A DNA stretch of 64,000 nucleotides, from NCBI GenBank assembly GCA_033063855.1, contig CP093829.1, forward strand, positions 754,243 through 818,242. Reading direction: 5' to 3'. The position numbers and the translations under genes are program-made. Below, in pieces: positions 63,396 to 64,000 of this stretch. The notes under the pieces were generated by a model. It was not told where the DNA came from and did no database searches. It worked only from the letters and a program-made list of their open reading frames with translations. Numbering within the stretch: the stretch's first letter is position 1; each line of letters starts with the position of its first letter. This DNA is from Smittia aterrima (taxonomy: Eukaryota; Arthropoda; Insecta; Diptera; Chironomidae).

Positions 63396-63401
63396 AATAA
63401 A
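63396..63401 (+). terminator. First RhoGEF poly(A) signal
   Basis: AATAAA about 680 bp after the stop, followed by a T-rich tract (CCTTTTTGG). Later candidates are at 63514 and 63767. Confidence 0.5.
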
Positions 63402-64000
63402 ACCTTTTTGGAAAGAAAAGTCTATTGATGTAATTCCACTAACTAGTTGTTGTTTAGAGAGAACTTAACTCATACAAAAGGAGAAAATTCTATTCCTGAA
63501 TTTACTGCAAAGAAATAAAAATTAATAATTTGAAGAAGAAAAAAATTTTTAAGAACCGAATTGAACTGATCTTTGAGAATAAAATTGTTGTGGATCGAAA
63601 ACTTGTTGATTACGGTTTGCAATTTGAAAGAATTTGTTTCACGAAATTATTTAAACGAATCCCGACTAAAACATTAATAACCCACAAAACTTAGAAAGTC
63701 GATTGACATGACAGATTAACGTTTAGTTGTCAATTGTTTCATGTCAAGCGAAAGAATCCATGAATGAATAAAAGAAATGTTGAATAGTTGAATCAAACTT
63801 TTTTCTCTTTACTTTTCCAGATAAAAATTATTCTCGCCTCGAAGTTTGCGAACGCGACCTGATAACAGAAGGAAAATTGAATTTCTTATTTTAATTTGAG
63901 CTTTGAACGATAAGGATAAACCAGTTTGACGTTTAAAAAGTTGCTTGGGTGTCTTTAAAGATTAAGAATAAGTCCAGAGGCTTTATTTTAATAATAAAAA

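Larger units (their letters stand above)
62716..64000 (+). other. RhoGEF 3' UTR and downstream DNA
   Basis: No coding frame. AATAAA signals at 63396-63401, 63514-63519 and 63767-63772 would give 3' UTRs of about 0.7 to 1.1 kb. A perfect 8-bp stem-loop lies 45 bp after the stop. The final 200 bp contain nothing recognised. Confidence 0.6.

Overview
The window reads as nuclear DNA of a dipteran insect, most likely a nematoceran (midge-like) fly. It is AT-rich, has many 57-90 bp introns with GT..AG ends next to a few very long introns, and its genes look like insect versions of animal families. The species cannot be fixed from sequence alone. No rRNA, tRNA, CRISPR or recognisable transposon was seen.

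Region 1 (1-10592) is compact. It holds the 3' part of a phosphatidylinositol 4-kinase beta gene (fwd/PI4KB, + strand, seven exons, cut by the left edge), a convergent gene for an ankyrin-repeat GA-binding protein beta subunit (GABPB type, - strand), an intronless F-box/LRR-like gene (- strand), the p24 cargo receptor eclair/TMED9-like (+ strand, three exons), and a second intronless F-box gene (- strand). PI4KB and the p24 protein both act at the ER-Golgi, but nothing here shows that this is more than chance.

Region 2 (about 10.6-64 kb) is dominated by one very large + strand gene for a Dbl-family Rho guanine nucleotide exchange factor with SH3-DH-PH order (ASEF/SPATA13/collybistin type; Drosophila GEFmeso). 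I rebuilt its exon chain by splice signals and phase. A long form (ATG 18019, stop 62715, 15 coding exons) gives 8547 nt, or 2848 residues. A short form starts in an alternative first exon at 42945 and gives 962 residues. The two share the exons from 54985 onward. The alternative 5' modules all end in phase 2, so they can feed the same 52-nt common exon at 54985. The N-terminal 2100 residues of the long form look disordered and contain two cysteine clusters, proline-rich stretches and Ser/Thr-Pro repeats.

The introns of this gene (13.5, 13.0, 4.8, 2.4 and 1.6 kb, plus 7 kb upstream) hold almost no recognisable coding sequence. Exceptions are one possible nested single-exon orphan gene at 49504-49947 and a possible extra upstream exon at 10634-10890. 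The most useful leads are the phase-2 hub, the duplicated C-x5-C-x3-C module, an in-frame 63-nt intron that can be retained, two perfect TGACGTCA sites upstream of the short-form first exon, and a 21-bp palindrome at 47959. No wholly new system is evident.
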